A stretch of 6,505 nt of DNA from positions 1 through 6,505 of the forward strand of contig WBUW01000180.1 of NCBI GenBank assembly GCA_008933495.1, written 5' to 3'. This document shows positions 1-6,505 of the stretch, one piece after another. Each line of letters begins with the position of its first letter. Position 1 is the stretch's first letter. The position numbers and the translations under genes are program-made. Under the pieces are notes generated by a model. That model was given only the letters and a program-made list of their open reading frames with translations. It was not told the origin of the DNA and searched no databases. The stretch is from Pseudorhodoplanes sp. Lineage in GTDB: Bacteria > Pseudomonadota > Alphaproteobacteria > Rhizobiales > Xanthobacteraceae.

Positions 1-337
1 ATACCTGAAAGAAGTACTTTCAGACCTCAATATTCAGATTATTTACACCCGTTTTGGGAAGGAAGCCATTCGCATGGCCGAGGTGAATAAACCTGATGTA
101 CTCCTCATGGATATTCACCTGCCCGAACTCACCGGTGTAGAGGCCACCCGGCGTATCCGCGCGCTGCCCGGAACGGCGTCCGGCATTCCGATCATCGGGA
201 TTTCGGCCCTGGCCTCGGACGGCGACCGCGCGCGCGCGCATTCCGCCGGCATGAACGCCTATCTTGTGAAGCCGGTCGTGCCGGCCAGGCTCGCCGAGGC
301 GCTGGCGCAATTCCGGCCGCAGGACGCGGTCACTTGA
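1..337 (+). CDS. Response regulator receiver domain, C-terminal part (5' end outside window)
   Basis: The frame is open from base 2, so the gene begins before the window; the ATG at 74 is internal to the fold and is not the start. About 111 residues are visible. Counting from base 2, the phospho-acceptor is D37 in LLMDIHLPE (codon 110-112), the switch Ser is S68 in GISALAS, and the conserved Lys is K90 in YLVKPV. The D-to-S and D-to-K spacings (31 and 53) match CheY-type receivers. The N-terminal acidic pair and first strand, roughly 20 residues, are missing. The protein ends about 21 residues after the Lys with no output domain, so it is either a single-domain CheY/DivK-like regulator, relaying phosphate between a kinase and a target protein, or the last receiver of a hybrid kinase whose kinase part lies upstream. 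The partner is unknown. Base composition changes sharply within the gene (35% G+C in 1-60, 48% in 61-120, 73% in 121-180). Confidence 0.9.
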   Translation, partial: YLKEVLSDLNIQIIYTRFGKEAIRMAEVNKPDVLLMDIHLPELTGVEATRRIRALPGTASGIPIIGISALASDGDRARAHSAGMNAYLVKPVVPARLAEALAQFRPQDAVT

Positions 338-479
338 GGCGGTCGAACAGATCCGCCCCGTGAACGCGGCCGCGCGTCTCGCCCGGGGCGAACGCGCAGG
401 CGGCGGCGCAGCGGCGCCCGTTCTCGTATCGGCAAAACTCGCCGTGTTGCGGCAACCGGAACGTGGGCCGGTCCTTCAC
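330..479 (-). CDS. Small Cys-containing hypothetical protein, 49 aa
   Basis: A short minus-strand frame begins at a GTG (477-479) and stops at TGA (330-332). I do not recognise the family. The product would be cytoplasmic, with no signal peptide or membrane segment. Visible traits are an FRLPQHGEFCRYENGRRC stretch, three cysteines (C16, C24, C28), a basic middle and an acidic/hydrophobic end (GADLFDRLK). About 44 of 49 codons end in G or C, and the amino-acid mix looks like a real protein, unlike the Arg/Ala-rich products of the overlapping frames. The start is uncertain: there is no clear Shine-Dalgarno before the GTG, and the frame stays open upstream into the 3' end of ecm without an ATG. 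It lies 71 bp downstream of ecm on the same strand and could be its last cotranscribed gene. Its last 8 bases overlap the tail of the convergent receiver gene. The cysteines could bind metal, but that is inference. Confidence 0.45.
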   Translation of the reverse strand: MKDRPTFRLPQHGEFCRYENGRRCAAACAFAPGETRGRVHGADLFDRLK

Positions 480-481
480 CC

Positions 482-505
482 GCGCAACGCGCCCGCGTTC
501 GGCGC
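482..505 (-). terminator. Possible GC-rich hairpin after ecm
   Basis: On the minus strand the bases between ecm and the small downstream frame can fold as GCGC-(CG bulge)-AACGC, a 4-nt loop, then GCGTT-GCGC. No T-run follows, so intrinsic termination is doubtful; it could instead protect the 3' end of the ecm mRNA or attenuate read-through. The region is very GC-rich, so chance dyads are common. Confidence 0.2.
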
Positions 506-550
506 CGGCAGCGCGCGGCGGCTTCCATGGCCCGGCCGCCCGCGCATGGC

Positions 551-2533
551 TCAGGCGACTTTCTCGGCGGCGTTTTCCACGATGCGCACGAGATCGGACA
601 TGATGGCGTTGATCTCGTAGTTCTTGGGCGTGTAGACGGCGGCGACGCCGGCGCGCTTGAGCGTGCGGGCATCCTCGGGCGGGATGATGCCGCCGACGAC
701 CACGGGCACATCGTCGATCCCCGCCTTGCGCATGCGCTCGACCACCTCGCGCACGAGCGAGACGTGACTGCCGGACAGGATCGACAGCCCGATCACGTGC
801 ACGTCTTCTTCCATCGCGGTCTTGACGATTTCGGCCGGCGTGAAGCGGATGCCGCCATAGACCACTTCCATGCCGGCGTCGCGCGCGCGCACGGCGATCT
901 GCTCGGCGCCGTTGGAATGGCCGTCAAGACCGGGCTTGCCGACCAGGAACTTGATGCGGCGGCCGAGCTTCTTCGAGATGCGATCGACATCGGCGCGCAG
1001 CGGATCGAGCCCTTCGGCCGACGCGCGCGCCGTACGCGCGATGCCGGTCGGGGCGCGGTATTCGCCGAACACCTCGCGCAGCACGCCGCCCCATTCGCCG
1101 GTGGTGACGCCGGCCTTCGCGCAGGCGACTGAGGGCGGCATGATGTTGCGGCCTTCCTGCGCCGCCGCGCGCAGCTCGTTCAGGGCGGCCTCCGCCGCCC
1201 GGGCGTCGCGCGCCGCCCGCCATTGCCGCAGGCGCTCGATTTGCTGCGCCTCGACATTCTCGGGGATGGTCAGGATCGATCCTTCCGGAGCCACCAGCGG
1301 GGAGGGCTCGCCTTCTGTGAACCGGTTCACCCCGACCACGATCTGCTCGCCGCGCTCGATCGCCTCCAGCCGCTGCGTGTTGCTCTCCACCAGCCGCGCT
1401 TTCATGTAGCCGGAATCGACGGCCGCCACCGCCCCGCCGATCTCGTCGATGCGCTTGAGTTCGGCTTTGGCCTCGGTCTTGAGCTCCGCGACCGTCTTTG
1501 CGATCGCGGTCGAGCCGTCGAAAATGTCGCCGTACTCCAGCAGGTCGGTTTCGTAGGCCAGAATCTGCTGCATGCGCAGCGACCATTGCTGGTCGAACGG
1601 ACGCGGCAGGCCGAGCGCCTCGTTCCAGGCCGGCAATTGCACCGCGCGTGCGCGCGCCTTCTTCGACAGCGTCACCGCCAGCATTTCGAGCAGGATGCGG
1701 TAGACGTTGTTTTCCGGCTGCTGCTCGGTGAGGCCGAGCGAATTGACCTGCACGCCGTAGCGGAACAGACGCTGCTTGGCGTCGGTCACGCCATAGCGTT
1801 CGAGCGTGATCTCGTCCCATAATTCGACGAAGGCGCGCATCTTGCACATTTCGGTGATGAAGCGCAGGCCGGCATTCACGAAGAAGGAAATGCGGCCGAC
1901 GACGTCGCCGAAATTTTCAGGTTTCACCTCGCCCGAGGCCTTGACCGTGTCGAGCACGGCGATGGCGGTGGCGAGCGCGTAGCTCAGCTCCTGCACCGGC
2001 GTCGCGCCGGCTTCCTGCAAATGGTAGGAGCAGACGTTCATCGGATTCCATTTCGGCATCTCGGCGGTGGTGAACAGGATGGTGTCCTTGATCAGCCGCA
2101 TCGAGGGCGCCGGCGGGAACACATAGGTGCCGCGCGACAGGTATTCCTTGATGATGTCGTTCTGCGTCGTGCCCTGCAGCCTGGCGCGCGGCACGCCCTG
2201 TTCGTCGGCGTTGGCGATATAGAGCGCCAGGAGCCAGGCCGCCGTCGCATTGATGGTCATGGACGTGTTCATATCGCCCGGCGGAATGCCGTCGAGCAGC
2301 GCGCGCATGTCGCCGATATGGGAGATCGGCACGCCGACCTTGCCGACTTCGCCGGCCGCCAGCGGGTGGTCGGAATCATAACCGGTCTGGGTCGGAAGAT
2401 CGAAGGCGATCGAGAGGCCGGTTTGCCCCTTCGCCAGGTTCCGCCGGTAGAGCGCATTCGATTCCTTGGCGGTCGAATGGCCTGCATAGGTCCGGAAGAT
2501 CCAGGGTTTATCGCGCGGCGGCGTCTCGTGCAT
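551..2533 (-). CDS. ecm: Ethylmalonyl-CoA mutase (adenosylcobalamin-dependent)
   Basis: A 660-aa single-chain acyl-CoA mutase. It is predicted to convert (2R)-ethylmalonyl-CoA to (2S)-methylsuccinyl-CoA by a radical carbon-skeleton rearrangement in the ethylmalonyl-CoA pathway (cytoplasm). Residues ~10-500 form the TIM-barrel catalytic part, with family blocks FRTYAGHSTA (13-22), FDLPTQTGYDSDH (44-56), MNTSMTINATAAW (88-100), GTTQNDIIKEY (121-131) and WNPMNVCSYHLQEAG (162-176). Residues ~525-655 form the B12-binding domain, with the DxHxxG signature D537-G-H539-S-N-G542 (H539 is the expected cobalt ligand), the SxL motif S584-I-L586, and GG at 614-615. Length and sequence resemble alphaproteobacterial Ecm/MeaA rather than methylmalonyl-CoA mutase, whose large chain is normally over 700 aa, and divergent ccr supports that substrate. 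Methylmalonyl-CoA or isobutyryl-CoA mutase is the less likely alternative. The start at 2533 has GGAG (2538-2541 on the + coordinates) 4 nt upstream. No catalytic block appears damaged. Confidence 0.93.
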   Translation of the reverse strand: MHETPPRDKPWIFRTYAGHSTAKESNALYRRNLAKGQTGLSIAFDLPTQTGYDSDHPLAAGEVGKVGVPISHIGDMRALLDGIPPGDMNTSMTINATAAWLLALYIANADEQGVPRARLQGTTQNDIIKEYLSRGTYVFPPAPSMRLIKDTILFTTAEMPKWNPMNVCSYHLQEAGATPVQELSYALATAIAVLDTVKASGEVKPENFGDVVGRISFFVNAGLRFITEMCKMRAFVELWDEITLERYGVTDAKQRLFRYGVQVNSLGLTEQQPENNVYRILLEMLAVTLSKKARARAVQLPAWNEALGLPRPFDQQWSLRMQQILAYETDLLEYGDIFDGSTAIAKTVAELKTEAKAELKRIDEIGGAVAAVDSGYMKARLVESNTQRLEAIERGEQIVVGVNRFTEGEPSPLVAPEGSILTIPENVEAQQIERLRQWRAARDARAAEAALNELRAAAQEGRNIMPPSVACAKAGVTTGEWGGVLREVFGEYRAPTGIARTARASAEGLDPLRADVDRISKKLGRRIKFLVGKPGLDGHSNGAEQIAVRARDAGMEVVYGGIRFTPAEIVKTAMEEDVHVIGLSILSGSHVSLVREVVERMRKAGIDDVPVVVGGIIPPEDARTLKRAGVAAVYTPKNYEINAIMSDLVRIVENAAEKVA

Positions 2534-2566
2534 TCGTCTCCGATCCAGTCCGGCTATTTAGGGACG

Positions 2567-2818
2567 CTATCTCCTGATCAGTCCGATGACGACCAGCAGG
2601 ATGACCGCGCCGATGATGGCGTTGACGATTTCGGCAACGATACCGCCGCCGATCGCAATTCCCAACCGCGGCAGGAACCAGCCGGCAATGAACGCGCCGA
2701 TGATGCCGACGACGATGTTGCCGATGAGGCCTAAGCCGTAACCCTTCACAATCAGTCCGGCGACCCAGCCGGCGATCGCACCGATAATCAACCAGACGAT
2801 CAGTGTCTCGATAGCCAT
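2567..2818 (-). CDS. GlsB/YeaQ/YmgE-family small membrane protein (transglycosylase-associated type)
   Basis: An 83-aa, very hydrophobic protein with three predicted membrane segments (~5-24, ~29-49, ~59-80) separated by short turns, rich in Gly, and with a basic C-terminus (LIRR). The GAIAGWVAGLIV block (13-24) and the GNIVVGIIGAFIAGWFLP block (33-50) are characteristic of the YeaQ/YmgE/GlsB family (Pfam Transgly_assoc). These inner-membrane proteins are often induced by general or envelope stress; their biochemical role is unknown, and no transglycosylase activity is implied. The ATG at 2816-2818 is well supported by a strong purine-rich Shine-Dalgarno (GGGAGGG, ~6 nt upstream). The TAG stop is only 33 bp before the ecm start on the same strand, with no terminator-like structure between, so it is probably the first gene of a two-gene transcript with ecm. 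No metabolic link between the two is known to me. Confidence 0.88.
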   Translation of the reverse strand: MAIETLIVWLIIGAIAGWVAGLIVKGYGLGLIGNIVVGIIGAFIAGWFLPRLGIAIGGGIVAEIVNAIIGAVILLVVIGLIRR

Positions 2819-2888
2819 TGATAGCCCTCCCCTGGCGAGGGAAAGCCGCGAGCTTGTCCCCGCCCCGATGTTGCATTACGACGAAAGT

Positions 2889-2917
2889 ATAATACCGCGG
2901 AGGCCATCAGGAGTCAG
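2889..2917 (-). promoter_or_regulatory. Candidate sigma-70-type promoter for the GlsB-type gene and ecm
   Basis: Read on the minus strand, CTGACT (2912-2917, 4/6 to TTGACA), a 17-bp spacer and TATTAT (2889-2894, 5/6 to TATAAT) form a well-spaced -35/-10 pair. Transcription would start near 2880, giving a leader of about 60 nt before the ATG at 2818. It is the best match in the intergenic region and points the right way, but alphaproteobacterial promoters are degenerate, so this is a prediction. Confidence 0.4.
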
Positions 2918-3137
2918 CGCAACAACCGCAGTCCGACGCGCAAAAAAAACACGATAGGGTGTCGTCGAGACCGCAACGCGCCGCAACATAATCCATGTCG
3001 CACTGCACGCCAATGAGCATTTAGCCATGTACCGGTCGCAACGGACCAGCCGCGCACCGTGCCTGCGAATCGCGCCGAGCGTTGCTGAGCGCGCGCCGTC
3101 GTTAACCGTTCCCTGCAGCGGCTTTGCCGGCGTGCGG

Positions 3138-3152
3138 GAAATCCGCGGTTTC
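3138..3152. promoter_or_regulatory. Imperfect dyad upstream of ccr, possible operator
   Basis: GAAA, seven bases (TCCGCGG), then TTTC form a short inverted repeat about 90 bp before the ccr start. Its position would suit a regulator of ccr. A TetR-type regulator (CcrR) of ccr is known in Methylobacterium, but I cannot match this dyad to its site. With only 4-bp arms, chance is a serious explanation. Confidence 0.18.
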
Positions 3153-3241
3153 AGTCTTCGGATCGGCGACTTGTTATTGCGGCGCACAACAGTCTGCGGC
3201 AAACTTGTACCGCCTCAATCATCCGCTGCCGGAGCTCGGGA

Positions 3242-4525
<1,284 letters not shown>

Positions 4526-4566
4526 GGCCGATCGACGCGATTGCCGTTTCGTGCGATGCCTTGCGC

Positions 4567-5196
4567 ATGCAAAGATTCGCTATCATCGTTTTTCTGGCGG
4601 GTGTTTTCGCTGCGCCGGCCGTCGCCCAGACGCCCGACTATATCCGCGCCAAGCCCGACGCCGTGCGCGCGGCCTTCGGCCCCGACGTCGCCGGCACCAT
4701 CTTCTCCGACGCCTATACGCCGCTGCGGCGCGACCTGATCGGCAAGTCGGCGCGCCGCATTCCGACGTTCGAATGTCCGGACCCGCCGCCGATGGCGCTC
4801 GCCCGGATCATCCCCTTCCCGGTGAAGCCGGGCGTGGTGTCCTGGGTCGAGCAGTTCATTGTCGATTGCCGGCCGCACGCGCAGCGCAACTTCTTCATCG
4901 TCATCGACCGCGGCCAGCCGCGCATGGTCGAGTTGCTGCCCGGCACCACGGCCGCCGATCCTCTGCTCCAGCGCGACACGTTCGCCGGTTCGAGCGCGGC
5001 GATCGCCGGCGCGCGGCCGAAAGGCTGCGACCGGCAATGGGTTGTCGATACCCGCCTCGTCGCACCAAGGCGCGACCACGAGCCCTGGAGCGAGCGCTGG
5101 AGCTATGATCTGTGCGGCACGCGCGCGGAGGTCGAGATGACGTTCACGCCCTCGCCGCGCGGCGGCACCACCTGGAACGCGAAACTTGTGAAATGA
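4567..5196 (+). CDS. Exported protein of unknown function, 209 aa
   Basis: Residues 1-20 form a typical Sec signal peptide: short basic start (MQR), hydrophobic core (FAIIVFLAGVF), and an AVA cleavage box giving a mature start QTPDYI. The mature part has four cysteines (C70, C101, C154, C183), enough for two periplasmic disulfides, and no membrane segment or recognised catalytic motif. The C-terminal stretch with WSERWSYDLCG (174-184) followed by VEMTFTP and a GG-T resembles a W-x-E-x-W...CG...F-x-P pattern that I recall from unnamed Rhizobiales proteins; this is recollection, not a search. The frame stays open far upstream through ccr, but the ATG at 4567 is chosen because it places the signal peptide exactly at the N-terminus; its Shine-Dalgarno is weak. 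Lying 41 bp after ccr on the same strand, it may be expressed by read-through from ccr. Confidence 0.8.
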   Translation: MQRFAIIVFLAGVFAAPAVAQTPDYIRAKPDAVRAAFGPDVAGTIFSDAYTPLRRDLIGKSARRIPTFECPDPPPMALARIIPFPVKPGVVSWVEQFIVDCRPHAQRNFFIVIDRGQPRMVELLPGTTAADPLLQRDTFAGSSAAIAGARPKGCDRQWVVDTRLVAPRRDHEPWSERWSYDLCGTRAEVEMTFTPSPRGGTTWNAKLVK

Positions 5197-5200
5197 AGCG

Positions 5201-5217
5201 CGCGCGGTATCCGCGCG
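5201..5217. terminator. GC hairpin between convergent genes
   Basis: CGCGCGG (5201-5207), loop TAT, CCGCGCG (5211-5217) is a perfect 7-bp stem starting 4 bases after the stop of the exported-protein gene and before the stop of the convergent membrane-protein gene (5242). Its position suits a bidirectional transcription stop. There is no T-run on either side, so its efficiency as an intrinsic terminator is uncertain. Confidence 0.35.
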
Positions 5218-5241
5218 GCGGCGCCACGCGTCCGCGGCTGG

Positions 5242-6126
5242 TCAGGGCCGGCCGGCAGGCGTCACCTGCGACACCGGCGAAGCCTGCCCCGACGCACCGT
5301 TCGCCTGCATGAGGGTGGCGTTCAATTCCCCGCCATAGATGAAAATCGAGGCGGTGAAATAGAGAAACGCCAGCGCGATCATCGGCGAGGCGAGACCCGC
5401 ATAATAGACCGAATAGGTGAAGGCGAAATCGGCGAGATAGCGGCCAAACAGCGTGCCGGCCACGAGCCAGAGCACGAGCGTGGCCAGGATTCCCGGAATG
5501 ATTTCGCGAAAGCTGCGGCGGCCCGCCGGCAGCCATTTATGGACGACGATCAGCGGCACCACGATCAGCACGGAGGCAATCGCGAGCCGCCAGAACGTGA
5601 TCGTATCGTCGAAGTCGCGCAGCGCCGGAATGAAGCGCACGGCGGTACGGATGATCAGCGGCGCCAGCAGCACCAGAAACGACAGCGCCAGGATGGCGAC
5701 CGTGCCAAGCATGACATAGCCGATCGATTCCAGCCGCAAGAGCCACATCGAGCGCGTGTCGACGACCGCATAAGCGCGGTTGAGGCCGATGCGCAGGCTT
5801 TCCACGCCGCTCGAGGCAAAAAACAGGGCGAGCAGGGCGCCGACCGTGAGCACCTGCTGCTGCGCGCCGTCAAGCACGTGCTGGATTTCGGTTGCGATCG
5901 GGGCGGAGACTTCTTCCGGCCAGGCCTCGAGCACCAGACGCGCGGCCTCGTTGGCGAGATCGGTCGAGCCCACGATGCCGGCGACGGCGGTGAGCACCAG
6001 AAAGAACGGAAACAGCGACATCAGGCCGGACAGGGCGATGTGGCTTGCGATCGCCCAGCCGTCGTCGTTGTTGAAGCGCCAGAACGCCTCCCACGCGATC
6101 GTCCAGCTTCGTTTCAATATCCGCAC
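5242..6126 (-). CDS. YihY/virulence factor BrkB family inner-membrane protein
   Basis: A 294-aa polytopic protein with about six predicted membrane segments (~27-53, 92-107, 134-159, 179-196, 208-227, 243-266). The family is recognised from an N-terminal WAIASHIALSGLMSLFPFFL region (24-43), FFASSGVESLRIGLNRAY (102-119), and the C-terminal YYAGLASPMIALAFLYFTAS (241-260) followed by IYGGELNA (263-270). Members were once annotated as ribonuclease BN or serum-resistance factor BrkB; neither activity is established for proteins like this, so the function is unknown, with a transport or envelope role possible. The tail 275-294 is polar and Pro/Ser/Gln-rich, probably disordered. The start is a GTG (6124-6126), with GGAG 8 nt upstream (+ coordinates 6135-6138) and a basic first helix. 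The gene is convergent with the exported-protein gene (45 bp between stops) and lies 80 bp downstream of the chemoreceptor gene on the same strand. Confidence 0.88.
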   Translation of the reverse strand: MRILKRSWTIAWEAFWRFNNDDGWAIASHIALSGLMSLFPFFLVLTAVAGIVGSTDLANEAARLVLEAWPEEVSAPIATEIQHVLDGAQQQVLTVGALLALFFASSGVESLRIGLNRAYAVVDTRSMWLLRLESIGYVMLGTVAILALSFLVLLAPLIIRTAVRFIPALRDFDDTITFWRLAIASVLIVVPLIVVHKWLPAGRRSFREIIPGILATLVLWLVAGTLFGRYLADFAFTYSVYYAGLASPMIALAFLYFTASIFIYGGELNATLMQANGASGQASPVSQVTPAGRP

Positions 6127-6186
6127 GGCAGCCGCTCCCGAAGCGCACCCACATCACAGCGCGCGTCCGACAAAAGCAAGCGGGAA

Positions 6187-6202
6187 CCGCGGACCGCCGC
6201 GG
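6187..6202 (-). terminator. Possible terminator after the chemoreceptor gene
   Basis: On the minus strand, just after the chemoreceptor stop, CCGCGG, four bases, CCGCGG can form a 6-bp stem, followed by a moderately T-rich stretch (TTCCCG, CTTG, CTTTTG). The same bases also contain a 12-bp perfect palindrome (6194-6205). The T-tract is interrupted, so this is a weak terminator call. If it works, the YihY/BrkB gene downstream would need its own promoter within the 80-bp gap. Confidence 0.3.
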
Positions 6203-6206
6203 CGGC

Positions 6207-6505
6207 TCAGGCGGCGCGCACCTCGGCGAGGAAGCGGCGGACCTCGGCTTCGAGCTGCTCGGCTTCGATGCCGAGCGTATCGGCCAGCGCCTTGACGTCT
6301 TCGGCCGTGTCGTGGGCCTCCAGCGAGGCGCCCGCCACCCGGTTCATGGCGTCCGCTCCGGTGCGCGCTTCCGACGAGGCGCAATGCACGCCTTCCGAAA
6401 TCGCGGCGACGGCGGAATTCTGTTCCTCGACGGTGACCGCGACGCTCGCCGCGATGCTCGACATATCCTCGATGATCGCGTTGACCTGGCCGAGCGCCTC
6501 GGCGG
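6207..6505 (-). CDS. Methyl-accepting chemotaxis protein, C-terminal part (5' end outside window)
   Basis: The frame is open to the right edge, so the gene starts beyond 6505; an in-frame ATG at 6462-6464 is internal (IIEDMSSIA) and not the start. The 98 visible residues are the C-terminal arm of the cytoplasmic signalling coiled coil. They show a heptad-like run (ALGQVNAIIEDMSSIAASVA), a typical methylation-region stretch VTVEEQNSAVAAISEGV, then a long Ala/Glu-rich helix ending EVRRFLAEVRAA. This ending is common in Rhizobiales chemoreceptors and lacks the NWETF-type pentapeptide that recruits CheR/CheB in enterobacteria. The hairpin tip that contacts CheA/CheW, any HAMP domain and the sensory domain lie outside the window, so ligand and membrane topology cannot be stated. 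The TGA stop is at 6207-6209. Confidence 0.9.
   Translation of the reverse strand, partial: AEALGQVNAIIEDMSSIAASVAVTVEEQNSAVAAISEGVHCASSEARTGADAMNRVAGASLEAHDTAEDVKALADTLGIEAEQLEAEVRRFLAEVRAA

Larger units (their letters stand above)
2819..3241. other. Divergent intergenic region between the GlsB-type gene and ccr
   Basis: These 423 bp separate two outward-facing transcription units and must hold the promoters of both. The stretch is more AT-mixed than the genes around it. It contains an 8-A run (2942-2949), two CCGCAAC copies 10 bp apart (2971-2977 and 2981-2987), a GTTAAC palindrome (3101-3106), an imperfect dyad (3138-3152) and a candidate minus-strand promoter (2889-2917). Long open frames here on both strands (for example 2876-3202 minus and 3027-3287 plus) have Arg/Ser-rich products without recognisable motifs, so I consider it non-coding. 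I found no convincing sigma-70-like promoter for ccr and no EcfG-type (GGAAC-N16/17-CGTT) pair. Confidence 0.6.

Noticed and set aside
259..711. A 150-codon minus-strand frame across the ecm 3' end and the gap
   Set aside because: Its product is Arg/Pro/Ser-rich and overlaps both ecm and the receiver gene; the competing 49-codon frame at 330-479 is far more protein-like.
924..1847. A 307-codon frame on the same strand as ecm
   Set aside because: It lies wholly inside the ecm gene in another frame and gives an Arg/Ala/Gly-rich product without domains.
2888..2893. Perfect TATAAT on the + strand
   Set aside because: There is no -35 element at proper spacing and it is about 350 bp from ccr; the same bases read better as part of a minus-strand -10.
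3038..3085. Inverted repeat GCAACG ... CGTTGC
   Set aside because: The arms are 6 bp and 36 bp apart, too weak to separate from chance in GC-rich DNA.
3108..3112. GGAAC on the minus strand as an EcfG general-stress promoter
   Set aside because: No CGTT lies 16-17 bases downstream (CGCT is found instead), and it is nearly 300 bp from the gene start.
2876..3202. A 108-codon minus-strand frame in the intergenic region
   Set aside because: Its product is Arg/Thr-rich with no motif, and it covers the predicted promoter of the GlsB-type gene.

Overview
The window is high-GC, densely packed DNA that looks like an alphaproteobacterial chromosome, most likely of the order Hyphomicrobiales (Rhizobiales). 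The evidence is GC-rich third codon positions, an ethylmalonyl-CoA pathway gene pair very close to alphaproteobacterial versions, a Rhizobiales-style chemoreceptor C-terminus, and small secreted and hypothetical proteins of a type common there. The genus cannot be fixed from sequence alone.

Layout, left to right. (1) The C-terminal part of a response-regulator receiver domain on the + strand (to 337), whose first ~120 bases are far more AT-rich than everything after them. (2) A short minus-strand reading frame with three cysteines (330-479) that meets the receiver gene tail to tail. (3) On the minus strand, a 660-aa adenosylcobalamin-dependent mutase that I assign as ethylmalonyl-CoA mutase (ecm, 551-2533), preceded by an 83-aa GlsB/YeaQ/YmgE-type membrane protein (2567-2818) only 33 bp upstream. 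(4) A 423-bp divergent intergenic region carrying a plausible minus-strand promoter. (5) On the + strand, crotonyl-CoA carboxylase/reductase (ccr, 3242-4525), followed by a 209-aa exported protein of unknown function (4567-5196). (6) On the minus strand, a YihY/BrkB-family membrane protein (5242-6126) convergent with the exported protein, and the C-terminal end of a methyl-accepting chemotaxis protein (6207 to the window edge).

The metabolic core is ccr plus ecm. Ccr reductively carboxylates crotonyl-CoA to ethylmalonyl-CoA, and after epimerisation Ecm rearranges it to methylsuccinyl-CoA. These are the two signature steps of the ethylmalonyl-CoA pathway, used for acetyl-CoA assimilation by bacteria that lack isocitrate lyase. 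They are transcribed away from each other, so one shared regulatory region could control both. The epimerase, methylsuccinyl-CoA dehydrogenase, mesaconyl-CoA hydratase and lyase are not in the window.

I see no CRISPR array, tRNA, rRNA, insertion sequence or phage gene, and no wholly new multi-gene system. The points most worth a second look are the hidden 49-codon minus-strand frame, the abrupt composition change inside the receiver gene, and the stress-type small membrane protein placed as the leader gene of ecm.
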